From: Jiangella sp. DSM 45060
GTDB taxonomy: Bacteria > Actinomycetota > Actinomycetes > Jiangellales > Jiangellaceae
DNA: 64,000 nucleotides
Assembly (NCBI RefSeq): GCF_900105175.1
Contig: NZ_LT629771.1
Coordinates: 4,668,501-4,732,500, forward strand
Direction: 5' to 3'
A program made the translations under genes and the position numbers. Position 1 is the first letter of the stretch; the number at the start of each line of letters is the position of its first letter. Shown piece by piece: positions 27,138 to 36,297 of this stretch. The notes under the pieces are model-generated. The model did not search any database. It worked only from the letters and a program-made list of their open reading frames with translations, and was not told the DNA's origin.

Positions 27138-28801
27138 ACGCGGCTCCTCGGGTGGAGATCCAACCAGACCGCGCCGTGGGCAGGGACCTCGCCCTCGGCG
27201 GCTCCGTCGTCGCTGGACAGGACGACGCGGCCGTCCAGGGCGATCGGCGCCGGGGTCGAACCGAAGTTGACGACGCAGCCGAAGCCCGGGTCGCGGGTGA
27301 ACACGAGGACGTCGTCACGCGGCGCCTCGCACCAGTGCACCTCGCCCGTTCCGCCCAGAGCCGGATGTGACCGCCGCAGACGCAAGGCGCGGCGGTACAG
27401 CTCGAGGAACGACGAGTCGTCGCCCGCCTGGGCCGACACCGCGTGCGTTCCCCACCCTGAGGGCTGCGGAAGCCAGGCGCCGTCGTCGCCGAACCCGAAC
27501 GAGCTGCCCTCCGGCGTCCACGGCAACGGGACCCGGGCGCCGTCGCGACCCCAGCGCCGCCCGCCGGACCGGATCCAGATCGGGTCCTGCCGAGCGTGCT
27601 CCGGCACGTGCGCATCGGCCAGCCCCAGCTCGTCACCCTGATAGAGGTACACGCTCCCGGGGAGCGCCAGGGTCAGCAGCGCCGCCGCACGGGCCCGGCG
27701 CCGGCCCAGCGCCTCGTCGACCAGGCCCAGCTCCGGCCCGGACACACCCGGGCGCCGGCGGGTGTCGGCGCGGCCGTAGCGGGTGACGACGCGTTCGACG
27801 TCATGGTTCGACAGCGCCCAGGTGGTCGGCGCCCCGACAGCCGACGTGGCCGTGATCGAGGCGTCGATGGCGCGGCGCATGCCGTCCGCCGTCCACGCCG
27901 ACTTCAGGTAGTGCAGGTTCAACGTGGTGTGCAGCTCGTCGGGCCGGACGTACCGCGACAGCCGGTCCGGGTCGTCGAGCCACGCCTCGGCCGCGAACAT
28001 CCGCGGCGGGTCGTAGGAGTCGGCCAGCTTCCGCCAGCTGCGATAGATGTCGTGGACCTCGTCGCGGTCGCGGTGCGGGTGGTCGGCGAGGGTCAGGTCG
28101 GCGAGGAACGCGCCGTCGGGATATCCCAGGTCCGGTAGCCCGGGCGCCTTGACCAGCGCGGTGGCGACGTCGATGCGGAACCCGTCGACCCCGAGGTCGA
28201 ACCAGAACCGCAGGATGTCCTCGAACTCCGACCGGACGTCGCCGCTGTCCCAGTTCAGGTCGGGCTGGGAGGCGTCGAACAGGTGCAGGTACCACTCGCC
28301 CGGGTGGCCGGAGGCGTCGTCGACACGGGTCCAGGCGGGACCGCCGAACACGCTCAGCCAGTCGTTGGGCGGCAGCTGCCCGCCCTCGCGCCCGGCGCGG
28401 AAGTGATAGCGGGCACGTTCCGCGGAACCGGGCGGCGAGTGCAGCGCATCGACGAACCAGGGGTGGTCCGAGGACGTGTGGTTGGGGACGATGTCGAGGA
28501 TGACCTTGATCCCGGCCGCGTGGCACTCGTCGATCAGCTCCCGGCCCTCGTCCACGGACCCGTACCGAGGATGGATGGCGCGATAGTCGGAGACGTCGTA
28601 GCCGGCGTCGCGCAGCGGTGAGCGGAACCACGGCGTGATCCAGACGGCGTCGACGCCGAGATCGGACAGGTAGCCGATCCTGCTGCGCAGCCCGGCGATG
28701 TCGCCGATGCCGTCGGCGTTGCCATCGGCGAACGACTGGAGGTAGAGCTGATAGATCACCGCGTCGCGCCACCACGGTGCCGGGGTCACATCGTCATCCA
28801 T
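27134..28801 (-). CDS. GH13 alpha-glucosidase/oligo-1,6-glucosidase-like enzyme
   Basis: A 555-residue cytoplasmic alpha-amylase-family enzyme. The four conserved regions are present: DIVPNH (103-108), GFRIDVA with nucleophile Asp211, AEAW with acid/base Glu272, and SNHDVE with Asp334. The N-terminus (WWRDAVIYQLYLQSFAD) and length match alpha-glucosidases that trim oligosaccharides from the non-reducing end. The ATG at 28801 lies 5 bp after the beta-helix gene stop. It probably attacks alpha-glucosidic linkages of the imported oligomer. Confidence 0.93.
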   Translation of the reverse strand: MDDDVTPAPWWRDAVIYQLYLQSFADGNADGIGDIAGLRSRIGYLSDLGVDAVWITPWFRSPLRDAGYDVSDYRAIHPRYGSVDEGRELIDECHAAGIKVILDIVPNHTSSDHPWFVDALHSPPGSAERARYHFRAGREGGQLPPNDWLSVFGGPAWTRVDDASGHPGEWYLHLFDASQPDLNWDSGDVRSEFEDILRFWFDLGVDGFRIDVATALVKAPGLPDLGYPDGAFLADLTLADHPHRDRDEVHDIYRSWRKLADSYDPPRMFAAEAWLDDPDRLSRYVRPDELHTTLNLHYLKSAWTADGMRRAIDASITATSAVGAPTTWALSNHDVERVVTRYGRADTRRRPGVSGPELGLVDEALGRRRARAAALLTLALPGSVYLYQGDELGLADAHVPEHARQDPIWIRSGGRRWGRDGARVPLPWTPEGSSFGFGDDGAWLPQPSGWGTHAVSAQAGDDSSFLELYRRALRLRRSHPALGGTGEVHWCEAPRDDVLVFTRDPGFGCVVNFGSTPAPIALDGRVVLSSDDGAAEGEVPAHGAVWLDLHPRSRV

Positions 28802-28806
28802 GGTCG

Positions 28807-30660
28807 CTACCTGACCGCGTTGCCCAGCGGCACGGTGCGCCACGCGGTGCCGTCGGACATCGCCAGGCAGGGTCCGCCGGCGCGGCCGTCGACGACCTGG
28901 ATGAGCGCGCCCGCCGCGTCGGCGGCCGACGGCATGGTGGCGACGGTGTACGGATGCAGCCGGGTGGCGTAGGTGTACACCGTCCGGATACTCGCGTCGG
29001 GGCTGCCGATGTCGCGGGCGTTGTCCGTGGGCGGGATCAGGCCCGCGACACTGGCCTGGAACGCGACCACCTCGTTCGTGGAGTTCGTCGAACACAGCAG
29101 GTTGGTGGCCGCCGAGCCGGACGCGTTCACCGCCACGACCTCGACGCCGCCCTTGACGCCGGGCCCCGCGCCCTCCGTCAGCGCGCTCTCCACCAGATAG
29201 CCGCCGTAGCCGTCGCCCGCGGCGATGCCGTCGGTCGCCGTGCTGTGCACGCGTGCGGCGGCGTCCTTCGCGGCGGCCACCTCGAGCCTCGTGAACCTGC
29301 CCGGCGCGGATTCGACGAACGAGTCGGCGCTGATCGAGCCGGCGGCGACCAGAGCACCCTGCTCGAACACGTTGCCGACGACGTTGGACGCACTCAACGT
29401 GCCGTCGACCCGGATCGGTAGCCCGGCCGCGTTCCGGTTGGCCGAGAAGGCGTTGCCGACGATCGCGAACCGGGTGGCGTCGCCCTGCACGCGCACGGCG
29501 CCGTGAACGGCGGTGTTGGCCAGGTTGTAGTGGTCGAAGGAGTTGTCGGTGATGCTGACCTTGTCGGCGGAGCCGGCGAACCCGATGGGAGAGCCGCGGA
29601 GCCAGTTGAACGTGTTCGCCGAGATCGTGACGTTCGTCGCCGCCACGCCCGCGAGGAAGCTGATCGCGTAGATGGGCGGTTCGTGTGCGCCCGGTGTGGT
29701 GTCGAAGCCGCCGATCACGTTGCCGGTGATGGTGAGGTTGTGGCCACCGGAGCCGATCTCGATGATGGCGTTGCCGTTGCCGTTCTCGACCACGTTGCCG
29801 CTGATGGTCGAGTTGGTCAGGCTGCCCTTGAACAGCCGGCGGCCGATGTCGAGCAGGTTGTTGCTGATCACCGCGCCGCGGAACTCGCCGTCCGGGGCGC
29901 CGTTGAAGATGATCGCGTCGAAGTTCGAGTGGAAGTGGTTGTCGGTGATCAGCCACTTGCGCAGGCCGTACGGCAGCTTGTGGACCTCGCCGCCCGGGAT
30001 CTCACCCGCCGGCCACGAGATGGTGATGCCCGTGGTGCAGACGGCGATCTTGTTCTTCGTGAAGAGGAAGCCGCGGCCGACGCTCTCGATGGCGCGCTGG
30101 AAGCGGAGGAACGAGCACTCGACGATGGTGACGTCGGTGTCGTCGGTGTTCGCCGAGTTGCGGGCGACGTGGAGGGCGACGTTGTTCGCCGTCTTCACCG
30201 GGGCGTCGAACGCGATGCCGTGGATGCCGCCGAGCGACGCCTCCCACCGGATGCCGACGCCGTCGTGGTGGAAGGTGATCTTCGACGACTCCTCGCCGAA
30301 CATGCCGTACCCGCGCAGGACGAAGCGGTTCAGGTGCTCGCCGGGTGTTTCGTACTCGTGGTCGCCGACGACGATGGTCGACGTGACCTTGTACTGCCCG
30401 GGCGGGAGGACGACGATCTTGTTCAGCTGCGACCGGGCGGCGTCGATCGCGGCCTGGATCGCGGCGGTGTCGTCGGCCACGCCGTCGCCGAGGGCGCCGA
30501 ACTGCTGCGGCGTCAGGACCGGGGTGCCGTCGGCCTCGACGAGGCTCGGCGGCGCGGTCTCGGCGTGGGCGGTGCCGCCCAGCGCGAGCCCGCCGACGCC
30601 CACGACGCCTGCGCCGGCGGCGGAACGGATCATCATGCGTCGGTTGATGCGATCGGTCAT
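28807..30660 (-). CDS. Tat-exported right-handed beta-helix protein (pectate lyase 3 fold) with phage-tail-like C-terminus, operon A
   Basis: A 617-residue exported protein: Tat signal (INRRMMIRSAAG), then the pectate-lyase-3 entry motif FGALGDGVADDTAAI near residues 54-68 and a long parallel beta-helix with many short N-rich turns (ISNNLLDIG, ITGNVIGG, ISANTFNW). The last 110 residues read DNARDIGS...IRTVYTYATRL, then VDGRAGGPCLAMSDGTAWR, a pattern I know from the C-termini of phage tail fibres and tailspikes. It is clearly paralogous to 47521-49359. Likely a cell-surface polysaccharide depolymerase or binding protein feeding the ABC importer encoded just upstream; catalytic residues are not identifiable. 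Confidence 0.85.
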   Translation of the reverse strand: MTDRINRRMMIRSAAGAGVVGVGGLALGGTAHAETAPPSLVEADGTPVLTPQQFGALGDGVADDTAAIQAAIDAARSQLNKIVVLPPGQYKVTSTIVVGDHEYETPGEHLNRFVLRGYGMFGEESSKITFHHDGVGIRWEASLGGIHGIAFDAPVKTANNVALHVARNSANTDDTDVTIVECSFLRFQRAIESVGRGFLFTKNKIAVCTTGITISWPAGEIPGGEVHKLPYGLRKWLITDNHFHSNFDAIIFNGAPDGEFRGAVISNNLLDIGRRLFKGSLTNSTISGNVVENGNGNAIIEIGSGGHNLTITGNVIGGFDTTPGAHEPPIYAISFLAGVAATNVTISANTFNWLRGSPIGFAGSADKVSITDNSFDHYNLANTAVHGAVRVQGDATRFAIVGNAFSANRNAAGLPIRVDGTLSASNVVGNVFEQGALVAAGSISADSFVESAPGRFTRLEVAAAKDAAARVHSTATDGIAAGDGYGGYLVESALTEGAGPGVKGGVEVVAVNASGSAATNLLCSTNSTNEVVAFQASVAGLIPPTDNARDIGSPDASIRTVYTYATRLHPYTVATMPSAADAAGALIQVVDGRAGGPCLAMSDGTAWRTVPLGNAVR

Positions 30661-30714
30661 CTGTCCTTCTCCTTGGGTGGTCTCACTGCGGACGAGGACG
30701 TGCCGTGCGGGTGG

Positions 30715-31536
30715 TCAGCTCCTGACGTCGAGGTCGACGGCGGCGGCGAGGAGCTCCCGGGTGTAGTCGTGCTGCGGTGCGGCGAACAACGTGTGGACGT
30801 CGGCGCTCTCGACCAGCTCGCCCCGGCGCATCACCGCGACGCGGTCGGCGACCTGACGCACCACCCCGAGGTCGTGGGTGATGAACAGCATCGACAGCGA
30901 GCGCGCCGCCCGGACGCTGACGAGGAGCTGCAGCACCTGCGCCTGGACCGAGACGTCGAGGGCCGACACCGCCTCGTCGCAGATGAGCAGCTTCGGGCTG
31001 AGCGCCAGTGCGCGGGCGATGCTCACGCGCTGGCACTGCCCGCCGGACAGCGCGGTCGGGCGCTTCCCCGCGACGTCCGGATCGAGCCCGACCTGGGCCA
31101 GCAGGTCGACGACGGCCTCCCGCCGCCGTCGCGCGTCACGGCGCACGCCCTCGGGAGCGACGTCGGGGTGCGCCTCCCAGGCCTCGCTGATCGAGGCCGC
31201 CGCAGGCAGGCGCGGGTTCAGCGCGGACCGGGGATCCTGGAAGATCATCGCGATGTTCCGCCGCGCCCACTGGTCCCGGGGGCGCAGCTCCAGCAGCGAC
31301 GCCCCGTCGAACTCGATGGAGCCGGCCGACGCGGCGACGAGCCCGACGACCGCACGGGCGATCGTGGACTTCCCGGACCCCGACTCACCGACGAGGGCCA
31401 GGGTCTCGTCCGGCGCGACGGCGAGGCTGACGGCGTCGACCGCGGTGACGGGCGTCCGCCGGCCGATCAGGCCGGCGGCGCGAGGCCCGGGGTAGGTCAC
31501 CGTGAGGTCCGTGATCCGCAGGCCGGCCGCCGTCAT
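30715..31536 (-). CDS. Dpp/Opp-type ABC importer ATPase, DppF type, operon A
   Basis: A 273-residue ATPase: Walker A GESGSGKST, Q-loop IFQDPRSALNPR, signature LSGGQCQRVSIARAL, Walker [13 protein letters not shown] and the switch histidine in ITHDLGV. It lacks the cysteine-containing C-terminal extension found in its partner. The ATG at 31536 overlaps the partner ATPase stop (ATGA). It works with the DppD-type ATPase, the two permeases and the binding lipoprotein of the same operon. Confidence 0.93.
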   Translation of the reverse strand: MTAAGLRITDLTVTYPGPRAAGLIGRRTPVTAVDAVSLAVAPDETLALVGESGSGKSTIARAVVGLVAASAGSIEFDGASLLELRPRDQWARRNIAMIFQDPRSALNPRLPAAASISEAWEAHPDVAPEGVRRDARRRREAVVDLLAQVGLDPDVAGKRPTALSGGQCQRVSIARALALSPKLLICDEAVSALDVSVQAQVLQLLVSVRAARSLSMLFITHDLGVVRQVADRVAVMRRGELVESADVHTLFAAPQHDYTRELLAAAVDLDVRS

Positions 31537-32501
31537 CGGAGGTCCTCCGCGAAGTGACAGGCGCTGAGCCGGCCCGGGGCGATCTCGCGCAGCGCCGGCG
31601 CCTCGGTCCGGCACCGGTCCTGCGCGCGCGGGCAGCGCGGGTTGAACGGGCAGCCTGCCGGCCGGTCGAACGGGTTGGCCGGGCTGCCGGGCAGCGGATC
31701 GGCGATCGTCGATCTGACGTGCACCGAGGGAACACTGCGCACCAACGCGTCGGTGTAGGGATGCAGCGGCCGGTTGAGCACCGCCTTGGCACCACCGCGC
31801 TCGCAGACCCGGCCCGCGTACATGACGACGAGGTCGTCGGCGACGTGCGACATCACGCGCAGGTCGTGGCTGACCAGCAGCATCGACAGGTGGTCCTCGT
31901 CACGGAGGCGGCCGAGCAGCGCGAGGATCCGGGCCTGGACGGTGACGTCGAGCGCCGTCGTCGGCTCGTCGGCCAGGATGAACCTCGGCCGACCGGCGAG
32001 CGCCAGGGCGATCATCGCCCGCTGACGCATGCCGCCGGAGAACTCGTGCGGGTACGCGCCCACACGGGTCGCCGCGTCCGGGATGCCGACGTGGTCCAGG
32101 AGCTCCGCCGCCCGCACCCGCGCCTGGCTCCGCGACACTCCCCGGCCCCGCAGGATCTCGCCGACCTGGTCCCCGATGGTCATGGTCGGGTTGAGCGCGG
32201 TCGACGGGTCCTGGAACACGACCGAGATCTCGGTCCCTCGGACCTGCCGCATCCGCGCCCGGCCGGCCTCGAGCAGGTTCTCCTCGCCCAGGAGCACCTG
32301 CCCGCCGGCCGCTCCGGTCTCCGGGATCAGTCCGACCAGGGCCATCGCCGTCAACGACTTCCCACTGCCGGACTCACCGATGAGTCCGGTCGTGCGGCCC
32401 TCGACCATGTCGAAGGAGACGCCGTCGACGACGTCGGCCATGCCGCGCGGGCCGGGCAGCCTGATCGTCAGATCCCGGACCCGGAGGCGTCCGTCACTCA
32501 T
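31533..32501 (-). CDS. Dpp/Opp-type ABC importer ATPase, DppD type, operon A
   Basis: A 322-residue ATPase: Walker A GESGSGKS, signature FSGGMRQRAMIALAL, Walker [14 protein letters not shown]-loop VSHDLRV, and the oligopeptide-transporter C-terminal cysteine motif CPFNPRCPRAQDRC. The ATG at 32501 lies inside the end of the binding-protein gene (8-nt overlap); a TTG one codon upstream is possible but weaker. The same 8-nt overlap recurs at the matching place in operon B. Confidence 0.93.
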   Translation of the reverse strand: MSDGRLRVRDLTIRLPGPRGMADVVDGVSFDMVEGRTTGLIGESGSGKSLTAMALVGLIPETGAAGGQVLLGEENLLEAGRARMRQVRGTEISVVFQDPSTALNPTMTIGDQVGEILRGRGVSRSQARVRAAELLDHVGIPDAATRVGAYPHEFSGGMRQRAMIALALAGRPRFILADEPTTALDVTVQARILALLGRLRDEDHLSMLLVSHDLRVMSHVADDLVVMYAGRVCERGGAKAVLNRPLHPYTDALVRSVPSVHVRSTIADPLPGSPANPFDRPAGCPFNPRCPRAQDRCRTEAPALREIAPGRLSACHFAEDLR

Positions 32502-34005
32502 CAACCGAGACCGTGTCGAATCGCGGCAGTCCCTCTCCGTCGGGCTCGAAGCCGGACACCGACGTCCGAGCGGCGAAGAGGTTCTTCACGAACATGGGGT
32601 ACATGCCCACGGCCTCGGTCCAGATGAGCTCCGTCGCCTCGGCGTAGGCCGCTTCCCGCTCGGCGGGATCGACGGAGGTTCCGGCCCGGCGCAGCATCTC
32701 GTCCAGCTCCGGGTTGCAGTAGCCGGTCCGCTCCGCCGCGCAGGTGTAGAGCCGGCCGAGGTTGTACGAGGCGTCCAGCCCGAGCGTGCCGACCTGCTGG
32801 ATGTTGATGTCCCAGTTCAGGGCCAGCAGGTCTTCGGTGTAGACGGCCTGTTCCTTCTCCAACGCTTCCGCGTGGACACCGATGGCGGCGAGATCGGCCA
32901 CGACGGAGTCCACCCACTGCCGGAACTGCGCCTGGGAGAAGTGGAAGCGCAGCGTCGTGTCGAAGTCGAAGCCCGCGTCGATCAGCGCCTGCTTCGCCGC
33001 CTCGGGGTCGTAGACCACCGGCTCCTGCGGCGCGTAGCCGAACACCGTGGGGGCGACGACGGAGTCCGCGGGCTCGCCGCTCTCCGGATAGAGCGCGTCG
33101 ATCTTCTTGTCGAAGTCGACCGCCTGCCAGAGTGCCCGCCGCACCTCCGCCTTCGCCAGGGCGGGGGTGGAGGCGTTCATCCACATGGTCGTCACATTGG
33201 AGCCGACCGCGGACAGGACCTCGACCTCGGTGTTGCCGCCGAGCTGCTTGACCTGGTCGTCGGAGATGCCCCAGATCACATCGAGCTCGCCCGTCTCCAG
33301 TGCGGTGACCCTCGCCGCGACCTCGGGGATGGACCGGATGGTGAGCTTGTCGATCTGCGGCTGGTCGCCCCAGTAGTTCTCGTTGGGGACCATGACGAGT
33401 TCTCCGCCGGGGGTGAACGACTCCACCTGGAACGGGCCCGAGGTGACCGGCGTGTCCAGGTAGCTGTCCTCGGTGGCGCTGGCCGGGGTGATCATGAGCC
33501 CCGTCAGCTTGGCCGGAAGCGCCGGGTCGGGGGCAGCAGTCGTGAAGGTCACCGTGGTGTCGGTCGCCGCGACGGCGACATCGACGAAGTTCGCGGAGAA
33601 GGGGCTGTCGGATGCCACCGTGCGCTCGAACGAGGCGGCCACGTCCTGCCCCGTGATCGGCGAGCCGTCGGAGAAGGTGATCCCGTCACGCAGCGTGAAG
33701 GTGAACTCCGTCGCGGTGTCGTTGATCTCCCAGCTCTCCGCGACGATGGGGTCGAACTCGCCCGGTCCGATCGTTTGCAGCAGCGGGCTGTACAGCTGAA
33801 TCGACGCGACCCGGGTGCCACCGTCGATGGCCAGGGGTCCGTTCGGGTCGATGGACTCGGTAGGGAACTGACCGGCGACGGCGATCTCGCCACCACCTGC
33901 TTCACCACCACTCTCGGTGGAATCGTCGCCGGCGCCACATGCCGTGACTCCGAGCAGGCCGAGCAGTGCGGTCGCCGTGATGGCGGAGTGTCGTAGGGAT
34001 CTCAT
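32494..34005 (-). CDS. Family-5 extracellular solute-binding lipoprotein, operon A
   Basis: A 503-residue lipoprotein that captures the substrate outside the membrane. The signal peptide has a lipobox ending at Cys23 (GLLGVTAC), followed by a Gly/Ser/Glu linker and the family-5 fold (ESWEINDTATEFTFTLRDG, VRRALWQAVD, PVVYDPEAAKQAL). GAGGAG lies 7 bases before the ATG at 34005. It is clearly paralogous to 52889-54418. Family-5 proteins bind peptides or oligosaccharides; the surrounding glycosidases argue for sugars here. Confidence 0.93.
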   Translation of the reverse strand: MRSLRHSAITATALLGLLGVTACGAGDDSTESGGEAGGGEIAVAGQFPTESIDPNGPLAIDGGTRVASIQLYSPLLQTIGPGEFDPIVAESWEINDTATEFTFTLRDGITFSDGSPITGQDVAASFERTVASDSPFSANFVDVAVAATDTTVTFTTAAPDPALPAKLTGLMITPASATEDSYLDTPVTSGPFQVESFTPGGELVMVPNENYWGDQPQIDKLTIRSIPEVAARVTALETGELDVIWGISDDQVKQLGGNTEVEVLSAVGSNVTTMWMNASTPALAKAEVRRALWQAVDFDKKIDALYPESGEPADSVVAPTVFGYAPQEPVVYDPEAAKQALIDAGFDFDTTLRFHFSQAQFRQWVDSVVADLAAIGVHAEALEKEQAVYTEDLLALNWDINIQQVGTLGLDASYNLGRLYTCAAERTGYCNPELDEMLRRAGTSVDPAEREAAYAEATELIWTEAVGMYPMFVKNLFAARTSVSGFEPDGEGLPRFDTVSVDE

Positions 34006-34067
34006 GGCGTTGCTCCTCACTGAGCTGCGTTCGACTGTGTGGGGTGGTGCGCCCTGCTGACGTCTCG

Positions 34068-34961
34068 TCATTGCCTTCGGCCGAAGTAGCGGGTGAGCCG
34101 ATCTCCGGTGAAGCCCACGCAGATGACGAGCAGCGCGAGCGCGATGCCGGGAATGGCGGAGATCCACCAGGCGCTGGCGAGGTATTCCTTTCCGGCCGCG
34201 ATGGTCTGACCCCAGGAGACCGACGCCGAGGGCAGGCCGAGCCCGAGGAAGCTCAGCGAAGCTTCAGCCAGAATGGCGCCGGCGAACTCGGTGGTCGCCA
34301 GCGCGAGCGTGGGCCCGGCGATGAACGGCAGGATGTGCCGCGCGATGATGCGCCGGCGCCGCACGCCCATCACCGTCGCCGACTTGACCCAGTCGCGCTC
34401 CCGCAACGTCATGGCCATCGAACGCGAGAGGCGGGCGAAGCCGATCCAGTTGGTCACGCTCAGCGCGATGACGACGATGGCGAGACTTCGATCGAACACC
34501 CCGGCGATGACGATGGCCAGCAGAATGCCGGGGAAGGCGAGCAGGACGTCGATGACGCGCGACGCCACGAGATCGGTCTTGCCGCCCCGGTACCCGGCGA
34601 CGGTACCGACCGCGAGCCCGATCAGGGCGCTGATCAGGACGACGAGGGTGCCGATGAACACCGACGTCCGAGCCCCGTAGACGACCTGACCGAACACGTC
34701 CCGGCCGAGTGCGTCGGTGCCGAACACGGCCGTGCCGCCGTCGCTGAGCACCGAGCCGGGCGGAAGGAGGCGGTCGTCGAGCTCCCCGCCCACCGGGGAG
34801 TAGTCGATGAGCAGCGGGCCGATGATCGCCGCGACGATGTACAGGCCGAAGATCATGATCGGGATCGCGGCGACCACGCGGCGCACCGTGGCGCGCCGGG
34901 TCCGCGCCGGCGCCAGCGGCGCCGGCGGCGCCGGGTTCTGCACCAGTCCCATCGTCGTCAC
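34068..34961 (-). CDS. Dpp-type ABC importer permease C, operon A
   Basis: A 297-residue permease: first helix at about 30-50, the conserved FGTDALGRDVFGQVVYGARTS block, four to five more helices, and the EAA loop RDWVKSATVMGVRRRRI that contacts the ATPase. I use the GTG at 34961, whose GTGA overlaps the stop of permease B; an ATG three codons later (34952) is an alternative. Its paralogue in operon B is 54462-55349. Confidence 0.92.
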   Translation of the reverse strand: MTTMGLVQNPAPPAPLAPARTRRATVRRVVAAIPIMIFGLYIVAAIIGPLLIDYSPVGGELDDRLLPPGSVLSDGGTAVFGTDALGRDVFGQVVYGARTSVFIGTLVVLISALIGLAVGTVAGYRGGKTDLVASRVIDVLLAFPGILLAIVIAGVFDRSLAIVVIALSVTNWIGFARLSRSMAMTLRERDWVKSATVMGVRRRRIIARHILPFIAGPTLALATTEFAGAILAEASLSFLGLGLPSASVSWGQTIAAGKEYLASAWWISAIPGIALALLVICVGFTGDRLTRYFGRRQ

Positions 34962-35887
34962 GACGCCACCCCCGCCCGGATGCGTGGATCCAGCCGCGCG
35001 TTGAGAACGTCGGCCAGCAGGTTCATCGTCACCACGACGATCGCCAGGAGGACGGTCGCGCCCTGGACGATGGCGTAGTCGCGGTTGCCGACCGCGCCGA
35101 CGAGGAGCGATCCGACCCCTTCCCACGCGAAGACCTGCTCGACGATCACCGCGCCACCCATCAAGGTGCCGATGTGCAGGGACACGATGGTCACCACCGG
35201 GATCACCGAGTTGCGCACGGCGTGGCGGCTCAGCACGAGCCGCTCCGGCAACCCCTTCGACCGTGCCGTCATGATGTACGGCTCGGCGGTCACCTCCGCG
35301 ACGCTGCTGCGGGTGATCCGGGCGACCAGCGCCGTGAACGGGATCGCGAGGGTGATCGCCGGCAGCACGAGGTGCTGCAGATCGCCCGACCCCGCGCTCG
35401 GCAGGAGCCGCAGCGTCAGCGCCATCAGCAGGATCAGCATGATGCCCGACCAGAACGACGGGATGGCCTGCATGACCAGCGTGATGCCGGAGATCGCGCG
35501 GTCGAGGAGCTTTCCCGGCGCACGACCGGCCAGGACCCCCAGGAGCAGGCCGATCGTCAGCGCCAGCGCGGTCGCCGTCCCCGCGAGCAGGACGGTCGCC
35601 GGGAACCGTTCGAGGATGACCGCCGTCGCCGAGTCCCGGAAGCGGTACGACTCACCGAAGTCACCGGTGAGCGCCGAGCCCAGATAGTCCAGGTACTGCA
35701 CCAGCATCGGCCGGTTGAGCCCGAGCTCCTCGCGTAACGCGGACACGTCGGCCGCGGTCGCATCCGGCCCGAGCTGCACGGTGGCCTGGTCACCGGGTGC
35801 CAGCCGGAGGATCACGAACGTGAGGCTCACGGCTCCCCACACGGTGAAGATCATGAGGCCGAGTCGGCGGATGAGTTGGGGAAGCAT
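34958..35887 (-). CDS. Dpp-type ABC importer permease B, operon A
   Basis: A 309-residue permease with the typical N-terminal helix (IRRLGLMIFTVWGAVSLTFVI), the periplasmic LAPGDQATVQLGPDAT segment, and EAA loop PYIMTARSKGLPERLVL. It has exactly the same length as its operon B paralogue (55346-56275) and many identical stretches (APGDQATV, GPDATAA, GAVGNRDYA). It follows the 108-residue uncharacterised gene by 44 bp. Confidence 0.93.
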   Translation of the reverse strand: MLPQLIRRLGLMIFTVWGAVSLTFVILRLAPGDQATVQLGPDATAADVSALREELGLNRPMLVQYLDYLGSALTGDFGESYRFRDSATAVILERFPATVLLAGTATALALTIGLLLGVLAGRAPGKLLDRAISGITLVMQAIPSFWSGIMLILLMALTLRLLPSAGSGDLQHLVLPAITLAIPFTALVARITRSSVAEVTAEPYIMTARSKGLPERLVLSRHAVRNSVIPVVTIVSLHIGTLMGGAVIVEQVFAWEGVGSLLVGAVGNRDYAIVQGATVLLAIVVVTMNLLADVLNARLDPRIRAGVAS

Positions 35888-35931
35888 CAGTGCTGTCCTC
35901 CTCTCGATCGAGGCGATCCCTCGGGTGGTCG

Positions 35932-36258
35932 TCAGCCCTTGAGGGCGAGATGGACCAGCACGGTGGCGGGCCGCTGCGCCGTCGCGCCGGTGAAGGCCAG
36001 CCGGAGCCAGCCGCCGAAGTTCGCCAACTCGATGGCGAGGATCTGCTCGTCTGCCGCCACCACGTGGGGACGGCCGCGATCGACCCAGTTCAGCCCGTCG
36101 GGCGAGATCTGTGCCTGGACGGTCAGCTCCGGGTGGTCTCCTTCGATCTGGACGAAGAAGACCGCCTCCTCAGCCCAGCCCGCCTCGTACGGGTGGGTGG
36201 TGTGGGTGGCTGTGATCTCGAGACGACGTTCGATGACGGAGGTGGCGAAAGTGCGCAC
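35932..36258 (-). CDS. Uncharacterised 108-residue protein, operon A
   Basis: A small protein of unknown function starting at a GTG (36258). No signal peptide, membrane helix or catalytic motif. The alternating hydrophobic pattern (TVQAQISPDGLNWVDRG, AIELANFGGWLRLAF, ATVLVHLALKG) suggests an all-beta sandwich, and the end resembles the discoidin-like or accessory beta domains seen in glycan proteins. It lies between the 310-residue uncharacterised gene and the permease genes in a collinear operon, so expression with the importer is likely. No counterpart exists in operon B. Confidence 0.7.
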   Translation of the reverse strand: MRTFATSVIERRLEITATHTTHPYEAGWAEEAVFFVQIEGDHPELTVQAQISPDGLNWVDRGRPHVVAADEQILAIELANFGGWLRLAFTGATAQRPATVLVHLALKG

Positions 36259-36297
36259 TGAGCAGGGCCTTCCGGGTCGCTCTACGGTGGGCTGTGG

